64,000 nucleotides of DNA from Ochotona curzoniae (lineage: Eukaryota > Chordata > Mammalia > Lagomorpha > Ochotonidae), in the NCBI RefSeq assembly GCF_017591425.1, contig NW_024464918.1, positions 28,486,001 through 28,550,000 of the forward strand. Reading direction: 5' to 3'. Position 1 is the first letter of the stretch. The number at the start of each line of letters is the position of its first letter. Below are positions 60,465-64,000 of the stretch, one piece after another. The position numbers and the translations under genes were made by a program. The notes under the pieces were generated by a model that had not been told where the DNA came from, searched no databases, and saw only the letters and a program-made list of their open reading frames with translations.

Positions 60465-60885
60465 TGCAAATTACCACAAATGTAGTGGCTTAAAATAATG
60501 TGTATTCTTTCCCTTTCAGTTTGGAGTGGTGGTTAGAAATTCAAAACATTTTTTGGACCTAAAACTCAAGGAACCGTTGAGTTAGATTCTTCTGTGGGCT
60601 CCAGTGATAAATTATCTTGCCTCCCAAGGACTTGCACTCCTTGGTTTATATTCCTTTGTCTAACCTCCTACTCCACTGTCACATCTCTTCTCTTGCCTTT
60701 GTCATTCTCACCTCCTTAACTTTCCTTGAGATTGCATATATTATTCACAGTGTCACATACGATGATCTCCCCATCACAAAATCCTTAATTTAATAGCATC
60801 TGCAAAGTCCTCTGTAAAACATGAGGAATATTCACTGGCTCTGTCTGTGTCCTAAGATATAAACACATGGGTTGGGGGTCTTATG
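60465..60885 (-). mobile_element. MLT1-like LTR downstream of exon C2
   Basis: The clearest of the four copies: 'aaattaccacaaatgtagtggcttaaaataatg' at the start, 'ggtggttagaaattcaaaac', 'actccactgtcacatctcttctct', 'gatgatctccccatcacaaaatcc' and 'agcatctgcaaagtcc' follow the reverse complement of an MLT1-type LTR. Confidence 0.75.
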
Positions 60886-62100
60886 CAGTCTTCCGCAAGC
60901 ATCATGCAATATGCTAAACACAATGACATGCATCTTCAGGTAAAGGTATATTAAAATCTCTTATATCAACTACACTTTATGTAAAGCCCTAAGTCCAAGC
61001 TTCCTGCATCCTAAGCAGCTCCGTAAAACTTTGCAGTAAATACAGACTGTGTCAGCTTAACCATCCTCACATGAACAAAACTAATAACTATTAAGTGTTT
61101 ATGCTTTGCACTTTTGGCCATAAAAGAGACTGTAGTCTACCTGAGCATCTGACACATAGAAAGCGCTCAAGACTGGACAGCCTGCAGGCGGGATGAGTTC
61201 CTGAATGTCCCTCAGAAAGAAATCTTGGCAATGTCAACAGATTACACACAGCCAGCTGATATTTCACACAAAGACGACACAATCAAAGTAATCTCCTTTA
61301 AGAAAACAAAATGTTGCAATTGGAGAAGACTAAACAGCACATAAGAAAGTAAAGTAAAGGAGATGTAAGATGGCCTTATGATCTGGTCCACATGAGTGGT
61401 TAACAGCTCATGGACAGGTCACAGCCAGACTACAACAAGGACACACGGTCTTCTAGTTCTGGGAGATACTCAAGTCCTTGAGATGAGAATAATCTAAAAT
61501 GGAAAACTGCCCACAACTCCATGGAAATGTGCGAGAAGATGGAGAAGTAATGAAATGACAAACATGTCAGAGAAATAAGGGAAGATACGTTCTGTCTGCA
61601 ACTGAAAGATTGAGTTCCGTGAATTGCTATTTCAGTCAGGTCCTTGACAACCATAAAGGTATGCACTGAAGTATAAAATGAACCTTCAGTGGTTTCTACA
61701 CTTGTCTCCAGGAAAACGGCAAAGCTCTTACTTCTTGGCGAGTGGAGAAGGGCAGAGACTGGAAATGGTGCTCAAATGGTGGCCTTGAGCAGTCTCCTTC
61801 CCATTTACACATTCAGGTACTTCCAAGCCCATCTCGCCCAGGTTGGCTCAGCTCCATGTGCTCTCAAGTCCATCTCCTTGGTTCTCCATTGCCACTTGCA
61901 TTTTGTTATGTACATAGACACACAATTCATATGCTCACACATCGCATCTTCATTTCGCAGCACACGCATCCCCCATATTTTCCCCCTGAATACCACTTTC
62001 TTACTGAAGGTTGCATCCTCTTGCGATTGATCTCATAAACAATCCCACTCCTGTAGAACTCTGTATTGTGTAGTAACAATGAATGAAGCCATTACAATCT
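60886..62100 (+). other. Unit 4 intron; exon D not found
   Basis: 61510-61830 aligns with the sequence before exon D of unit 2 ('gtcaggtccttgacaacc', 'ccttcagtggtttctacacttgtctcc'). After about 61835 the match stops and no exon D-like frame follows. The region 61900-62000 resembles sequence beyond exon D in unit 1 near 23240 only weakly. This suggests deletion of exon D. Confidence 0.5.
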
Positions 62101-62814
62101 TGTAATCCCATAACCAAAGGGTTCTGATCCTTTTTTTTATTCTTGCTCACATGGCCCGTCTACTCAACTCTCTGCAAATCTGTAAAAAGTTATTCATATT
62201 CACAAAGACCCTTTTATATTCTAAATGCCATTGTGTAAATGATAACACTTCAATATCAAATGGCATACACAATGCAATACACATGGAAGATGAAACACTT
62301 CTAAATGTGCAAAACCAGGCTTAACTTTCACCTAATTACATCATGCCCATGCTAGCTCACATACAATGGTGGTCTCAAGCCCTATACTCATTGCACAAAA
62401 GTCCCAACATTCTGTTAGATATATACAGACCATAAATACATGAAATTATACCTATCTATGAGACACTAATTTTCTACAGATGAACCACATGTACTTATAT
62501 GCTATCTCTATTCTGAAAAAAAAAAACACCAGTTGCTGTATAGCGACCAAGAGAAAAAAAATGGGTAAACTTGATGGAGTAAAAGTTGGGTTATACATTA
62601 AATTGATGCTTTTTTTTTAAAAAAAGGACTTAATGTGTTTATGAATTATTTCCTCAGGAGTTAAAATGTGTGTGTTTATTCATGCCCATGAATTCAGAAG
62701 TGTAGTTCTCTCTACCATAAAAACAGATTGAGAATTAAAAAAAAAAAATCAGTAATTGTCATAACATTTAAATCCATCGGGGAGGCAAAGTTTATTTTAA
62801 AATTTCACAAAATC
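62101..62814. other. AT-rich stretch after unit 4, nothing recognised
   Basis: No zinc-finger exon or other feature is visible. Short A runs only. Confidence 0.45.
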
Positions 62815-63147
62815 GGGCCCAGCGTGGTGGCGCAAGTGGTTAAAGGTCCTCGCCTTGCACGCCCGGGATCCCATATGGGCGCCGGTTCTGATCCCGGCAG
62901 CCCCACTTTCCTTCCAGCTCCCTGCCTGTGGCCCGGGAAAGCAGTCGAGGACAGCCCAAAGCTTTGGGACCCTGCACCCGCGTGGGAGACCCAGAAGAGG
63001 CTCCTGGCTTCGGATCGGCATAGTATCGGCCCGTTGCGCTCACTTGGGGAGTGAATCATTGGACGGAAGATCTTCCTCTCTGTCTCTCCTCTCTGTATAT
63101 CCGCCTTTCCAATAAAAAATTAATAAAAATAAATCTTAAAAAAAAAT
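62815..63147 (+). mobile_element. Very young CSINE with perfect target-site duplication
   Basis: Full-length plus-strand copy very close to the one at 46571. The 13-bp flank atttcacaaaatc is duplicated exactly at 62802-62814 and 63148-63160. Confidence 0.97.
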
Positions 63148-63160
63148 ATTTCACAAAATC

Positions 63161-64000
63161 TTTGTTGCCAAAAGAAACCATCACCACCAACAACAAAAAT
63201 CCACTAGTAATGCACCTGCAATAAGGCAGCAGCTTCCGGATTATTGAACAGGGGAAACATTAGTCAAGGCCACTTGTGGATAAGATACAAGGATAAAGGT
63301 CATGGCATTGACCTTGTTGGTGAAGAGTAAGCCAGAACCTGGGAGAGAATCATGGCCTATGCAACATGTGCAACCCGCAGCCGGTCCCAGAGATACAATG
63401 GAACCTCCTAAGTAAGATCAGAACTCACTGGTTATCACAAGGCTTGAGGTCTGCAGTTTTGAAAGCAGACATCCCGGGAGCAAAATGGACAGCGTTATAC
63501 CATACATACTTCAGTGCCTGTATGAAGATCAAAAACTGGCAGTTTTATCTGTCTACCTCCCTACCTGTCATGTATCTATACTGCATCCTTCTTTCCCTTA
63601 TATACAGGCAAGTTAAAATGACTAATTACAATCAAAACTGTACGCAGCAGGCTCACTTGCACCATGCATGAGGAAAACTGAGCAATTAAATGGTAGGATC
63701 TATCTTCAGCGACTACACTCTGTTTTTTTATACAAAGATTTTTGTTTCCAAGATTCTCAATATACCTCCCAAAGTATGATATCCTTCTGACATCCCCAGG
63801 AATGTAATGTTAATAACTGCTCTTTACTTATAGTTGGGAATTTTAAAATATGAACCAATCCAATTCCTGTGAGAGAAGGTCCAGTGCACTGTCACAATGC
63901 CCCAAAAAATATCCACTCAATTGCTCATCTTTGTACACACAAAATACTCAGATGATCCCTGACTATATTTTTTTGCCATTTTTTTCATTTTATTTCCCAG
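63161..64000. other. Noncoding end of the window, nothing recognised
   Basis: No exon-like segment or assignable repeat is visible. A terminal exon for unit 4, if it exists, would lie beyond the window. Confidence 0.4.

Noticed and set aside
1..64000. CRISPR arrays, operons, ribosome binding sites or prokaryotic mobile elements
   Set aside because: Composition, SINE/L1 content and spliced exons show a mammalian nuclear genome, and no spaced repeats of CRISPR type were seen.

Overview
The window is noncoding-rich mammalian DNA, almost certainly from a lagomorph and most likely a pika (Ochotona). The main clue is a tRNA-derived CSINE-type SINE in more than twenty copies. It has a tRNA-like head with A/B-box motifs, a 'cctgtggcctgggaaagcag' core and an A-rich tail with AATAAAAATAAATC. 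Several copies are young and keep clean target-site duplications. The pika assignment rests on my memory of the subfamily sequence and is inferred. L1 fragments, MLT1-like LTR fragments, mariner-like MITEs, a 5S rRNA retropseudogene and several microsatellites fill most of the rest.

The only protein-coding material I can support is a tandem array of FAM170A-like genes (a testis/nuclear zinc-finger family) on the + strand, about 18.2-62.1 kb, in four units. Each starts with a short exon 1 (MKRKQK.KHLE-like). Several related small exons then carry a 'S-E-x-(Y/F)-x-C' core, and the last exon carries a C-x2-C-x12-H finger. Every supported intron is phase 1, so internal exons can be skipped or repeated without changing frame. 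Unit 1 (18.2-24.6 kb): intact exon 1 and terminal exon; exon B is truncated, exon C is deleted and exon D is frameshifted. Unit 2 (37.4-44.7 kb): the most complete copy, with exons C, D and terminal exon intact; the exon 1 start codon is lost but an in-frame Met lies 6 codons later, giving a possible 332-residue product. Unit 3 (49.2-51.6 kb): exon 1 and exon B only. Unit 4 (53.9-62.1 kb): exon 1, exon B with a mutated donor and two intact C exons; exon D is lost and no terminal exon is seen before the window ends.

Other layout: 1-18 kb is SINE/L1-rich with no recognisable gene. 24.6-37.4 kb is intergenic, with three L1 fragments, an LTR fragment, an AT-rich palindromic tract and an unexplained GC-richer segment (27.7-29.2 kb). 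44.7-49.2 kb is intergenic with two young SINEs and a MITE. 62.1-64.0 kb holds one very young SINE.

The points of most interest are: modular amplification and piecemeal decay of the FAM170A-like exons; a 202-bp zinc-finger tract that is about 98% identical between units 1 and 2 while its flanks are diverged (a gene-conversion signature); a TGATGTCATC element placed about 195-223 bp before every exon 1; and an ancestral LTR downstream of exon C that marks the order of duplication.
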